Shown one piece after another: positions 8,106 to 16,168 of a stretch of 64,000 nt of DNA. The position numbers and the translations under genes are program-made. The stretch spans positions 186,001 through 250,000 of the forward strand of contig NZ_HG322950.1 of the NCBI RefSeq assembly GCF_000689415.1, in the 5' to 3' direction. The DNA is from Pseudomonas knackmussii B13. Its GTDB lineage: Bacteria; Pseudomonadota; Gammaproteobacteria; Pseudomonadales; Pseudomonadaceae. The notes below the pieces were generated by a model. That model made no database searches, was not told where the DNA came from, and worked only from the letters and a program-made list of their open reading frames with translations. Numbering within the stretch: position 1 is the first letter of the stretch; each line of letters begins with the position of its first letter.

Positions 8106-9226
8106 GCCGCCGCACCGGATTCTTCTTCGACGAACGCTGCTTCTGGCACGCCGCCGGGCTGCACGTGCTGGTCCTGCCGGTCGGGGGCTGGTTGCAGCCG
8201 CCGGCCGGCAGCGGCCATGCCGAGTCGGCGGAGAGCAAACGCCGGCTGAAGAGCCTGATGGACGTCTCGGGCCTGAGCGACAAGCTGAAACTCTCCAGCG
8301 CACCGATGGCCAGCGAGGAGGACCTGCTGCGCGTCCACCCGGCCGACTACCTGGCACGCTTCAAGGCCATGAGCGACGCCGGCCACGGCGAGCTGGGCGA
8401 AGAAGCCATGGTCGGCCCCGGCACCTATGAGATCGCCCGGCAATCAGCAGGTCTCGCCATCGCGGCGGTGGAAGCGGTGCTCAGCGGCGAGCTCGACAAC
8501 GCCTACGCCCTCTCGCGTCCGCCGGGCCACCACTGCCTGGCGGATCGCGGCATGGGCTTCTGCTACCTGGCCAACATCGCCGTGGCGGTAGAAGCGGCCA
8601 AGGCCCGCCACGGCCTCAAGCGCGTCGCCGTGCTGGACTGGGACGTGCACCACGGCAACGGCACCCAGTCGATCTTCTACGGCCGCGACGACGTACTGAC
8701 ACTGTCGATCCACCAGGCCAACTGCTTCCCGACCGATTCCGGCTATGTGGAAGAAAGAGGCGAGGGCGCCGGGCTCGGCTTCAACCTCAACGTCCCGCTG
8801 TACCCAGGTAGCGGCGACGACGCCTACCGCCAGGCGATGGAGCGCGTGATAGTCCCGGCCCTGGAGCAATTCCAGCCCGAACTGATCGTGGTCGCCTGCG
8901 GCTTCGACGCCAACGGCGTGGACCCACTGGCCCGCATGCTCGCCCACAGCGAAACCTTCCGCGCCATGACCCGAAGCATCCGCGAAGCAGCCGAACGCCT
9001 GTGCAAAGGCCGCCTGGTGCTGGTCCACGAAGGCGGTTACGCCGAATCCTATGTGCCCTTCTGCGGCCACGCGGTGATCGAGGAACTGGCCGGCGTCCGC
9101 ACCGAAGTGACCGACCCCTTCCTGCCGATGCTCGAAGGCCAGCAGCCGGATGCGGATTTCCGTGCGTTCCAACGTGGGGCGATCGAGCGGATGGTGGAGG
9201 AGCTGGGCCTGGCGAACGGCGTATAA
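8102..9226 (+). CDS. class II histone-deacetylase-like amidohydrolase (HDAH / acetylpolyamine deacetylase family)
   Basis: A 374-residue zinc amidohydrolase. The HDAC active site is complete: the His143-His144 pair (RPPGHHC), zinc ligands Asp181 and His183 (DWDVHHGNGT) and Asp269 (CGFDANGVDP), and the transition-state Tyr313 in EGGY. Bacterial relatives remove acetyl or other acyl groups from polyamines or similar amines. Coupled by a four-base overlap to the NCS1 permease, and downstream of an aminotransferase and an aldehyde dehydrogenase, it would logically deacylate an imported N-acyl amine before transamination. Length and the WDVHHGNGTQ form suit the class II HDAH group rather than the shorter AphA type. 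Confidence 0.88.
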   Translation: MSRRTGFFFDERCFWHAAGLHVLVLPVGGWLQPPAGSGHAESAESKRRLKSLMDVSGLSDKLKLSSAPMASEEDLLRVHPADYLARFKAMSDAGHGELGEEAMVGPGTYEIARQSAGLAIAAVEAVLSGELDNAYALSRPPGHHCLADRGMGFCYLANIAVAVEAAKARHGLKRVAVLDWDVHHGNGTQSIFYGRDDVLTLSIHQANCFPTDSGYVEERGEGAGLGFNLNVPLYPGSGDDAYRQAMERVIVPALEQFQPELIVVACGFDANGVDPLARMLAHSETFRAMTRSIREAAERLCKGRLVLVHEGGYAESYVPFCGHAVIEELAGVRTEVTDPFLPMLEGQQPDADFRAFQRGAIERMVEELGLANGV

Positions 9227-9727
9227 CGCTCCGCGTTATACGCCGTTTGGCCTTCGTGGCAGGCGGCGCCGAACCTAAGCGGAGCATTGCGGCGGGAGAT
9301 CGCCAGGTTCGGCCAAGGTGCTGGATTGGAGATGGGTGTAGCGGCGTATAACCGCGAACGGTTATACGCCCAAAGTTCTTTGGTGGCGTGGATATAGACT
9401 AAGTGTTTATCTTTCGCTCAGCCTTTGAGAGTATCGAAGTTAAGTGTGTACGGGCTCTCAAGTAGTGGCGAGAGTTTTGCCAAATATAGACTATCTTCAA
9501 GCAAGTACATTCAGATTTATTATTTGGCACCCTAGTGTTCATAAGAAATAGGTCCTCTGCAGCAGTCGTTGTCAATTTCTATATGCTGCGGTGGCATTTC
9601 TGTAGTGTGTTCGTTGATTTTTCTTTCTTTGTCATTTCTATAAAATCCTACTTCTTCAATTCGGCGTATGCTGAGGCTTTGCTGTCGTCGCTCACCTAGT
9701 GTTATCTACTTGTCTATAGTGAGTAGA
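9227..9727. other. gene-free, AT-rich stretch with two palindromes
   Basis: This 0.5-kb stretch holds no convincing gene. Two GCGTATAACG-type palindromes occur at about 9221-9252 and 9341-9372. From about 9390 onward the base composition drops clearly below that of the surrounding genes and stays low into the LprI-like gene and the C-terminal part of the effector-like gene, which suggests imported DNA. Confidence 0.7.
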
Positions 9728-10153
9728 TCACTCTCCAGACAGCTCTCTCAATTCTTGCATTCGTTGTATGTTGATTTTCATTGGGCATGTATAGCGCATA
9801 GGTTCGCCGACATAATTCCCGGCTAGCTCGCAGTGGAAATTCCTATATTTCAGCCAGGATCTTTGAGAATCTTCAAATTTCTTTGCATCTACGGGAGATG
9901 TGTTGAGTATTTTTGAGTAAATCTTTTTGTAAAGAAGGTTGATCTCCTTTTTTGTATTTTTATAAACGAACTCTGTGCACCCGCTTATTGCGCTATCAAT
10001 TATTTTTCCAGAATCATTTATGCAGGAGTTGTAAGCAGCCAAGTAGTCAGCTCTCATTAGGTCTTCGGATAGAGCATGATTTTGAAATGCAAGTAAAATT
10101 GCTGCTGCTGAAAGGGTTTTAATAAAAATTCTAAAATGCGTGCTAAGAGCCAC
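9728..10153 (-). CDS. secreted LprI/DUF1311-type small protein, candidate immunity protein
   Basis: A 141-residue exported protein. The GTG start at 10153 is preferred because GGAG lies about nine bases upstream; another GTG at 10168 is possible. A signal peptide is evident (FIKTLSAAAILLAFQNHALS). The mature part has four Cys residues and the SQRSWLKYRNFHC pattern typical of the LprI/DUF1311 domain, named after a mycobacterial lysozyme inhibitor. The gene begins just after the stop of the effector-like gene, whose C-terminus looks lysozyme-like, and shares its low GC. The simplest reading is a periplasmic immunity protein that blocks that domain. The family match is good; the pairing is inferred. 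Confidence 0.72.
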   Translation of the reverse strand: MALSTHFRIFIKTLSAAAILLAFQNHALSEDLMRADYLAAYNSCINDSGKIIDSAISGCTEFVYKNTKKEINLLYKKIYSKILNTSPVDAKKFEDSQRSWLKYRNFHCELAGNYVGEPMRYTCPMKINIQRMQELRELSGE

Positions 10154-10179
10154 GGTTCTTTTCTCCACTCACAGCCTTC

Positions 10180-12771
10180 TTAGTAATCACCAAGGCCAAC
10201 TTTCTGCAGAAGCAATCTTAGGTTGTTGGTAGATTCTTGGTTTCCGCTATTTGCGTTTCCGGAGTAATAGGACATTTCCCCATTCGAAATTCTGCCGTCA
10301 TATATACTTCTCCCGGCTGGGGTTGAGATTGAAGCCCATTCTTTTGATGCGGCATATTGTGCATCATCAACGGAGCCTCTTCCGTCTTCAACGAATCTTG
10401 CCAAGACACCGCCGCCAGCTTTTTTGAATAGATATTCAGAGAAGACACGCTCCTGCATGTGTTCATCATATAACTCGTCGCCGGAAAGCCCCATGGATCT
10501 CTTCGCAGTCTTGAGGGTTGCTATCACTGTTTGATATTTTCCAGTTGCAAACATTCTGTTTCTGTTTGTTCCGGGCAATTCATCTGTGTCGATTATTTCG
10601 TCAATGGTTTTGTTGGTCACAGTCCCTGTTGGTGGGTGCAGGAACGAGAATCCTACCCGCCCATCTGGTACATCCTTTGTTCCCGTGTTGTATGACTCAT
10701 AGTTACCTTCTCCATGCGAGATAATGTCGCCGATTTTTCTAATTAACCTCTCTAGACTGCCAAGATTTTTTGCAAGTGAAGTAAGAAAGCCAATCGGATG
10801 AAAATGCCAAACCCGCCCATCCACCGGCAGCCCCACTTTCCCAGCCACGTCATTCCACCAGCACATCTGTTCAATTCGACGCTTTCCAGAGATCCAATTG
10901 GTATGCGGGGTCGACGGGCTATGGCCAAGAATCTCGTCCAGCTCGTTCCACTTCTGCGGAATCCAGTGCCATTCGTTTTCGCAGTGGATCACCAGGCGGG
11001 AAATCGATTGCGCATGGGCGGGTAGTTCGAGGGCCTTTTGCAGTTCATCGGCGGTCATCCGGCCGTCGCGATTGCGGTCGATGATCTCGAACAGCCGGCT
11101 GCGTAGCGGGCCCTGGTCTGACAGGTCGGCCATCTGGCTGTAGCGTTCGCGGGCTTGCTCGTTCAGCCGCTCCATCGTGGTTTGTTGCCGGTAGGCGACG
11201 CAGCGCTGGGGCGTGTCGCGGTTGCAGATGACGTCGTAGCCGGGCCATTCCCAGGGGCTGGCCCACTGGGCGTCGGCCTCGACCTTCACCCAGCCGGACT
11301 GCAGCTGGTTGTGCTCGTCGTGCAGCAGGTTGTCCAGGCGGTACCAGGTACAGGCCTTGCGACCATCCTTTGCCGGGATGGTGAGCTTGTGTTCGGGTTT
11401 CAAGCCGTCGAGCAGGCTTTTCGGCAGGTAGAGTTCGGCGGCGCTGCGTGGAGTGTCGCTGTCGACGAATGGGTACCGCGCGGCGCTGAGGTCGGCCCGA
11501 TCCGGCGCTATCGGCGTGCCCTTGGGTACCTGCAGCCAGGTCTTGCCACTGGCGGGTAGGCGCTTGGCCCACTCGCGGCAGAAGTGGATAAAGCCACCGA
11601 CATCCTGGCCGCTGAACGCTTCCAGGTGCAGTTGCCGAGTCGGCTCATCGGCGTAGCAGAAATGGTAGGTGCCCAGGTGGCCGATCAGGGCGCCGGCCTT
11701 GATCGGCACCGGTTCGTCGAGCACCACGCAGCGGTCCCGTTCCTGCGGTTCCGGTTCGCTCAGCAGGGAGTCGAAGTGGACGTACTGGTTGACCCACTCC
11801 AGCTTGCGGCAGGCACCTTCGCCGCTGAGGCGCACCACCGTACCAAGAGGCAGTTTCATCAGCCGGTGAGCGTGGGCATCGGCGCTGGCGAGCACCTCGA
11901 GCTCGTGGGTGGCGCGGTATTCGCCGCCATCGAGCGGGGCGAGATGACTGAATCGGACATAGCCCTGCAACGCCCCGTCGCTCAGCAATTGCCGGGGACC
12001 GGCGAGGTTCTCCAGCTTGCGGTAGCTGCTGGTGCCGCTGACGGTCACTTCCGTGCCGCGGGCCAGGCCGGAAATGATCGCGCCACCGTTCGGGCCGATC
12101 CGCGTGCGTAACCAGACCAGGCCATCGAGACCAGGCACATGGTCCTGAACCGACTCCCTGACCCGCAGAAACTTACCGGGCGGCCAGAACGCCGGTCGCT
12201 GCAGGCTCTTGTCCGCCTGGTACACCGACCAGTCCTGCAGGTGCATGTACAGGCTGTAGAAGGTCAGGCTCGGTGGGGTGTCGTCGCTACCGGCGATCTT
12301 CGGTGCCTGCAGGCGATGGCGCACCAGTACGAAGTTGCGAGTGAACGGCCGTTGCGCCGGCTGGCGGTTGACGGTGAATTCGCTGGTGGGTGATTGGCTG
12401 TCGATGCGATAAGCCACCACCTCGCCGTCGGCCAGGCAGCGCACAAAGGATTGATCGAGGATGCCCGCCGTACCGGCATCGAAATGCACGCCGGCATGCC
12501 AGATGCCATTGCGCCCCAACGGGTAGTAGCCACCCTTGGCGTAGGCCAACTCGGTCAGTTGCCGCAGTGGATCGGCCTTGCTGCCGAACGGATGGCTCCA
12601 TTGCCGTACGGCAGGCAGGTGCATGTACTCGTGGCTGTCGGCCCACTGCTCGCCTGGTAAAGGCGCGTAGATTGGCAGCTTGAGAGGCTCGCCTTCGCGT
12701 TGTGTAGCACGTGCTGCATTGACGGCGTTGGCTGCGGCGGCAGCCAGTGCGCTGAGAGAGGGGGTAGCCAT
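10180..12771 (-). CDS. modular cell-wall effector-like protein: degenerate M23, SH3-like repeats, EF-hand, lysozyme-like C-terminus
   Basis: An 863-residue protein with no signal peptide. The ATG at 12771 follows AAAGGAG. Residues about 60-180 and 360-390 resemble an M23 peptidase, but the metal motifs are altered: WHAGVHFD has His96 where H-x3-D needs Asp, and QLHLEAF has Gln380 in place of the first His of HxH. Two SH3-like segments (about 220-280 and 290-340) interrupt it. An EF-hand loop lies at 565-576 (DRNRDGRMTADE). A WHFHP motif near 655-659 precedes the final domain (about 680-863), which has a lysozyme-type Glu (Glu688 in ISHGEGNYES) and a GKYQ element. The last 650-700 bases of the gene are much richer in A/T than the rest. 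The layout suits a type VI secretion-like peptidoglycan-cleaving toxin followed by its immunity gene. Confidence 0.7.
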   Translation of the reverse strand: MATPSLSALAAAAANAVNAARATQREGEPLKLPIYAPLPGEQWADSHEYMHLPAVRQWSHPFGSKADPLRQLTELAYAKGGYYPLGRNGIWHAGVHFDAGTAGILDQSFVRCLADGEVVAYRIDSQSPTSEFTVNRQPAQRPFTRNFVLVRHRLQAPKIAGSDDTPPSLTFYSLYMHLQDWSVYQADKSLQRPAFWPPGKFLRVRESVQDHVPGLDGLVWLRTRIGPNGGAIISGLARGTEVTVSGTSSYRKLENLAGPRQLLSDGALQGYVRFSHLAPLDGGEYRATHELEVLASADAHAHRLMKLPLGTVVRLSGEGACRKLEWVNQYVHFDSLLSEPEPQERDRCVVLDEPVPIKAGALIGHLGTYHFCYADEPTRQLHLEAFSGQDVGGFIHFCREWAKRLPASGKTWLQVPKGTPIAPDRADLSAARYPFVDSDTPRSAAELYLPKSLLDGLKPEHKLTIPAKDGRKACTWYRLDNLLHDEHNQLQSGWVKVEADAQWASPWEWPGYDVICNRDTPQRCVAYRQQTTMERLNEQARERYSQMADLSDQGPLRSRLFEIIDRNRDGRMTADELQKALELPAHAQSISRLVIHCENEWHWIPQKWNELDEILGHSPSTPHTNWISGKRRIEQMCWWNDVAGKVGLPVDGRVWHFHPIGFLTSLAKNLGSLERLIRKIGDIISHGEGNYESYNTGTKDVPDGRVGFSFLHPPTGTVTNKTIDEIIDTDELPGTNRNRMFATGKYQTVIATLKTAKRSMGLSGDELYDEHMQERVFSEYLFKKAGGGVLARFVEDGRGSVDDAQYAASKEWASISTPAGRSIYDGRISNGEMSYYSGNANSGNQESTNNLRLLLQKVGLGDY

Positions 12772-12977
12772 GACATCTCCTTTGTTCGCTGGATGACACG
12801 AGCAGCAGAGGCGTCGGTGAGGTCCGGACGGGCGAAAATCAGGGGGGCAAAGGCCTTCTGTGCTCGAGGTCGCGGATGCTTTCAGGCGTGGAGGCGGGGT
12901 GTCTTTCGGGTGCGTCTGAGGGGGTTGTAAGAGATTTCCTGTTCCCGACAAGGATTGACCTAAGGCGGGTTGAGGGA

Positions 12978-13003
12978 GGTTCGCGAGCAAGCTCGCTCCT
13001 ACG
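12978..13003. repeat. REP palindrome
   Basis: A single copy of the GTTCGCGAGCAAGCTCGC / TCCTAC repeat common in Pseudomonas intergenic DNA. It sits between the effector-like gene and the fdhA terminator in a 355-bp gap that is otherwise empty. Confidence 0.8.
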
Positions 13004-13048
13004 AGGAGCAGGCGTTTTCGTGCCGGGCGCTGTGGGATATCCACAGAC

Positions 13049-13076
13049 AAAAAAAGAGGGAGCCCGAAGGCTCCCC
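13049..13076 (-). terminator. rho-independent terminator of fdhA
   Basis: On the minus strand GGGAGCC-TTCG-GGCTCCC forms a seven-pair stem with a stable TTCG loop, followed by C and a run of T. It lies about 50 bases after the fdhA stop and should end the glyA-sox-purU-fdhA transcript. Confidence 0.88.
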
Positions 13077-13126
13077 TGGAGAGAAACCGCGGCGGGGGGC
13101 GCCGCGGTCGGAGCGCTTGCCGTTTT

Positions 13127-14326
13127 TTAGGCGGCGCGGAACAGGTTGTGCGGGTCGATGACGAATTTCTTCGGCACGCCTGCGTCGAACTCGCCGTAGC
13201 CTTTCGGCGCGTCGTCGAGGGTGATGACTTCCACCCCGACGATGTCGGCGATCTTGATGCGGTCCCACATGATTGCCTGCATCAGCTGGCGGTTGTACTT
13301 CATCACCGGGGTCTGGCCGGTGTGGAAGCTGTGCGACTTGGCCCAGCCCAGGCCGAAGCGGATGCTCAGGCTGCCGTGCTTGGCGGCTTCGTCCACCGCG
13401 CCCGGGTCCTCGGTGACGTACAGGCCGGGGATGCCGATCTTGCCGGCTACCCGCACCACGCCCATCAGCGAGTTCAGCACGGTGGCCGGAGCCTCGTGCT
13501 GCGAGCCCGAGTGGCCGTGACCACGCGCCTCGAAGCCCACCGCATCCACCGCGCAGTCCACTTCCGGCTCGCCCAGCAGATCGGCGATCTGCTCGTGCAG
13601 CGGGGTGTCCTTGGACAGGTCGGCGATTTCGAAGCCCTGGGCCTTGGCGTGGGCCAGGCGGGTCGGGTTGACGTCGCCGACGATTACCACCGCGGCGCCC
13701 AGCAGGCGGGCGGAAGCAGCGGCAGCCAGGCCGACCGGACCGGCACCGGCGATGTAGACGGTGCTGCCCGGGCCAACGCCGGCGGTTACCGCGCCGTGGT
13801 AGCCGGTGGGCAGGATGTCGGACAGGCAGGTCAGGTCGCGGATCTTCTCCATCGCCAGGTCGCGGTTCGGCAGCTTCAGCAGGTTGAAGTCGGCGTAGGG
13901 GACCATGACGTATTCGGCCTGGCCACCGACCCAGCCGCCCATGTCGACGTAGCCGTAGGCGCCGCCGGCACGCGACGGGTTGACCGTCAGGCAGACGCCG
14001 GTGTGCTGTTCCTTGCAGGTGCGGCAGTGACCGCAGGCGACGTTGAAAGGCACGGAGACCAGGTCGCCGATCTTCATGGTTTCCACGCCACGGCCGATCT
14101 CCACCACCTCGCCGGTGATTTCGTGGCCGAGCACCAGCCCTTCTGGCGCGGTGGTACGGCCGCGCACCATGTGCTGGTCGGAGCCGCAGATGTTGGTGGA
14201 CACCACGCGCAGGATCACCCCGTGATCGATCTGCTTGCCCTGTGGGTCCTGCATCTTCGGATAGGGGATGTTCTGGACTTCGACCTTACCTGGGCCGAGA
14301 TAAACCACACCACGATTACCAGACAT
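13127..14326 (-). CDS. fdhA: glutathione-independent formaldehyde dehydrogenase
   Basis: A 399-residue zinc-containing medium-chain dehydrogenase, the same length and near-identical in pattern to P. putida formaldehyde dehydrogenase, which oxidises formaldehyde to formate with tightly held NAD. Catalytic zinc ligands Cys47 (TNICGSD), His68 (LGHEI) and Asp170 are present, as are the structural cysteines in CGHCRTCKEQHTGVC. The second of two in-frame ATGs (14326) is chosen because GAGGA is spaced properly for it and the product then begins MSGNRGVVYLG as in the known enzyme. It removes formaldehyde released by sarcosine oxidase. A 196-bp gap with a palindrome separates it from purU, so it may also have its own promoter. 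Confidence 0.96.
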   Translation of the reverse strand: MSGNRGVVYLGPGKVEVQNIPYPKMQDPQGKQIDHGVILRVVSTNICGSDQHMVRGRTTAPEGLVLGHEITGEVVEIGRGVETMKIGDLVSVPFNVACGHCRTCKEQHTGVCLTVNPSRAGGAYGYVDMGGWVGGQAEYVMVPYADFNLLKLPNRDLAMEKIRDLTCLSDILPTGYHGAVTAGVGPGSTVYIAGAGPVGLAAAASARLLGAAVVIVGDVNPTRLAHAKAQGFEIADLSKDTPLHEQIADLLGEPEVDCAVDAVGFEARGHGHSGSQHEAPATVLNSLMGVVRVAGKIGIPGLYVTEDPGAVDEAAKHGSLSIRFGLGWAKSHSFHTGQTPVMKYNRQLMQAIMWDRIKIADIVGVEVITLDDAPKGYGEFDAGVPKKFVIDPHNLFRAA

Positions 14327-14466
14327 ACGCATTCCTCATTGTCGTTGTGGGCACAAATGCGCGGCGCGATGGCCGTGCGGTTTTGCACTGGGATGTCGTC
14401 TGTTGCGCGACAGGGCCGGAGTACAGCTGGCAGCCGGCGGGTCTGTCGGTGTTGCTCGGGTCGTGC

Positions 14467-14500
14467 GGCGTATAACCCGGAGGGTTATACGCCCTACGTT
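14467..14500. repeat. GGCG-TATAACC palindrome
   Basis: A palindrome with GCGGCGTATAACCC on one side and GGGTTATACGCCCTAC on the other, in the gap between purU and fdhA. It belongs to the same family as those near 0.2, 9.2, 36.3 and 60.8 kb. Confidence 0.75.
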
Positions 14501-14522
14501 GTGATCTGCAGCGGAGTAGCGT

Positions 14523-15380
14523 TCACAGCACCACGGTGCGATTGGCGTTGAGAAACACCCGTCGCTCGATGTGGAAGCCCACGGCCTTGGCCAGGGTCAG
14601 GCACTCGACGTCGCGGCCCTTGGCGATCAGGTCCTCGGGGTAGTGGGCGTGGTCCACCGGCTCGACGCCCTGGGCGATGATCGGGCCCTCGTCGAGGTCG
14701 TTGTTGATGTAGTGGGCGGTGGCGCCGACCAGCTTGACGCCCTTCTGGTACGCCTGGTGGTACGGCTTGGCGCCCTTGAAGCCGGGCAGCAGCGAGTGGT
14801 GGATGTTGATCGCCCAGCCGTCCAGCTTGCGGCACAGCTCGGGGGAGAGCACCTGCATGTAGCGGGCGAGGATCACCAGTTCAGCGCCGCTCTCCTCGAT
14901 CACCTGCCAGACCTTGGCTTCCTGCGCGCCCTTGTCGTTCGGGTCGAGCGCGAAGTGGTGGTAGGGGATGCCGTGCCAGCGCGCCAGGGGTTCCAGGTCC
15001 GGGTGGTTGGAGATCACCGCCACCACGTCCATCGGCAGCTGGCCGATGCGCTGGCGGTAGAGCAGGTCGTTCAGGCAGTGGTCGGCCTTGGAGACCATGA
15101 TCACCACCTTGCTGCGGTAGCCCGCCGGGGTCAGCTCGGTCTTCATCTGGAAGGGCTCGACGCGCTCGGCCAGGCCTTCGCGGAAGCTGGCCTCGTCGAA
15201 GCCGGCCGGGGTGCGGAACTCCACGCGGATGAAGAAGCGCTGGGCCAGGCGGTCGTCGAAGGAGTGGTGCTCGGTGACGTAGCACTGCTGTTCGAACAGG
15301 TAGCGCGTCACCACGTCGACGGTGCCCAGCAGGCTCGGGCTGTCGGCGGTGAGGATCCAGGTATCGGGGGTGCGGCTCAT
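14523..15380 (-). CDS. purU: formyltetrahydrofolate deformylase
   Basis: A 285-residue enzyme that hydrolyses 10-formyl-tetrahydrofolate to formate and free tetrahydrofolate. It has an N-terminal ACT domain (about 8-85) and a C-terminal formyltransferase-like domain with the NIHHSLLPGFKGAKPY motif and the downstream Asp in NNDLDEGPI, the expected Asn-His-Asp set. The ATG at 15380 follows CGGAG and gives the family's typical start; an upstream in-frame ATG adds only unrelated residues. Lying 60 bp after soxG, it recycles folate loaded with one-carbon units by sarcosine oxidase, as in the P. aeruginosa cluster. Confidence 0.94.
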   Translation of the reverse strand: MSRTPDTWILTADSPSLLGTVDVVTRYLFEQQCYVTEHHSFDDRLAQRFFIRVEFRTPAGFDEASFREGLAERVEPFQMKTELTPAGYRSKVVIMVSKADHCLNDLLYRQRIGQLPMDVVAVISNHPDLEPLARWHGIPYHHFALDPNDKGAQEAKVWQVIEESGAELVILARYMQVLSPELCRKLDGWAINIHHSLLPGFKGAKPYHQAYQKGVKLVGATAHYINNDLDEGPIIAQGVEPVDHAHYPEDLIAKGRDVECLTLAKAVGFHIERRVFLNANRTVVL

Positions 15381-15440
15381 GGCGGGGCTCCGGTCGAGAC
15401 GCGGGGGAAGCGGGCCGTGCACGGCCCGCCTGCCGGGAAG

Positions 15441-16076
15441 TTACGCGGCGATCTGCAGGCCGTACTCGGCGCTGGCGTCCTGCAGCCAGAGCCAGAAGTA
15501 GTCGGCGAAGCTGCGGCGCACCACCAGCTCCCAGGTGTCCTCGGCGGTGTGACGGATCACGCACTGCGACTTGGCGAAGATGGTGCCGACTGCCTTGCCG
15601 ACCGGGAAGTTGCTCGGGTGCAGGTCGTAGCTGGTGGACTTCATCAGCAGCTCGCGCACGTTCGGGCCGCTCAGTTCGAGCAGGGTCTGCCCGCCGCTGA
15701 CGTTGACCACCGAGTAGTGCAGCTCTTCGCCGAGGGTTTTACGCAGCTTCTGTTCCACGGCGAATTCCTCGCCGCCGGCGACGATCAGCAGCCACTCGTC
15801 CGGGCCGAGCCATTGCAGCGAGACGTCGCCCTTGGCCACCAGGCCCAGGGCTACCGGTAGTTCCAGGCCCAGGGCTTTGTGCACGCCTGCGGCGAAGGCG
15901 GCGTCATGGGCGTCGCCGCGCAGGGTCAGGTGGCCGAGCAGCTTCTTCTCGCGCAGGGTGATGCCGGCTTTCGGGTTGCCCCGGCTGGCGAGCTTGTCCA
16001 GCTCGGCGTGGTGCAGCGGGGTCTCGACTTTCACCCCGGCTTCGGGGCGTTGCTGGTAGACGTTTGCCTTGCTCAT
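15441..16076 (-). CDS. soxG: sarcosine oxidase gamma subunit
   Basis: A 211-residue protein with the family's folate-binding-like fold and no cofactor motif of its own. It is the smallest but one of the four subunits of heterotetrameric sarcosine oxidase, contacting the alpha subunit. The start follows AAGGTG. It lies 92 bp downstream of soxA in the order B-D-A-G that defines this enzyme. Length and order both match the known system. Confidence 0.93.
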   Translation of the reverse strand: MSKANVYQQRPEAGVKVETPLHHAELDKLASRGNPKAGITLREKKLLGHLTLRGDAHDAAFAAGVHKALGLELPVALGLVAKGDVSLQWLGPDEWLLIVAGGEEFAVEQKLRKTLGEELHYSVVNVSGGQTLLELSGPNVRELLMKSTSYDLHPSNFPVGKAVGTIFAKSQCVIRHTAEDTWELVVRRSFADYFWLWLQDASAEYGLQIAA

Positions 16077-16168
16077 TCGTATTCACCTTGGGACGCCGTG
16101 CGTCCGCGAATCCTGTCTGTCCGGTGCGCGGCGCGCTCCCTCGGGGAGCGCGGCGGCGAGGGGAAAAC

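Noticed and set aside
10180..12771. Prophage endolysin or tail lysozyme
   Set aside because: No phage structural, holin or integrase genes nearby; the size, EF-hand, SH3-like repeats and following LprI-type gene fit an interbacterial effector better.
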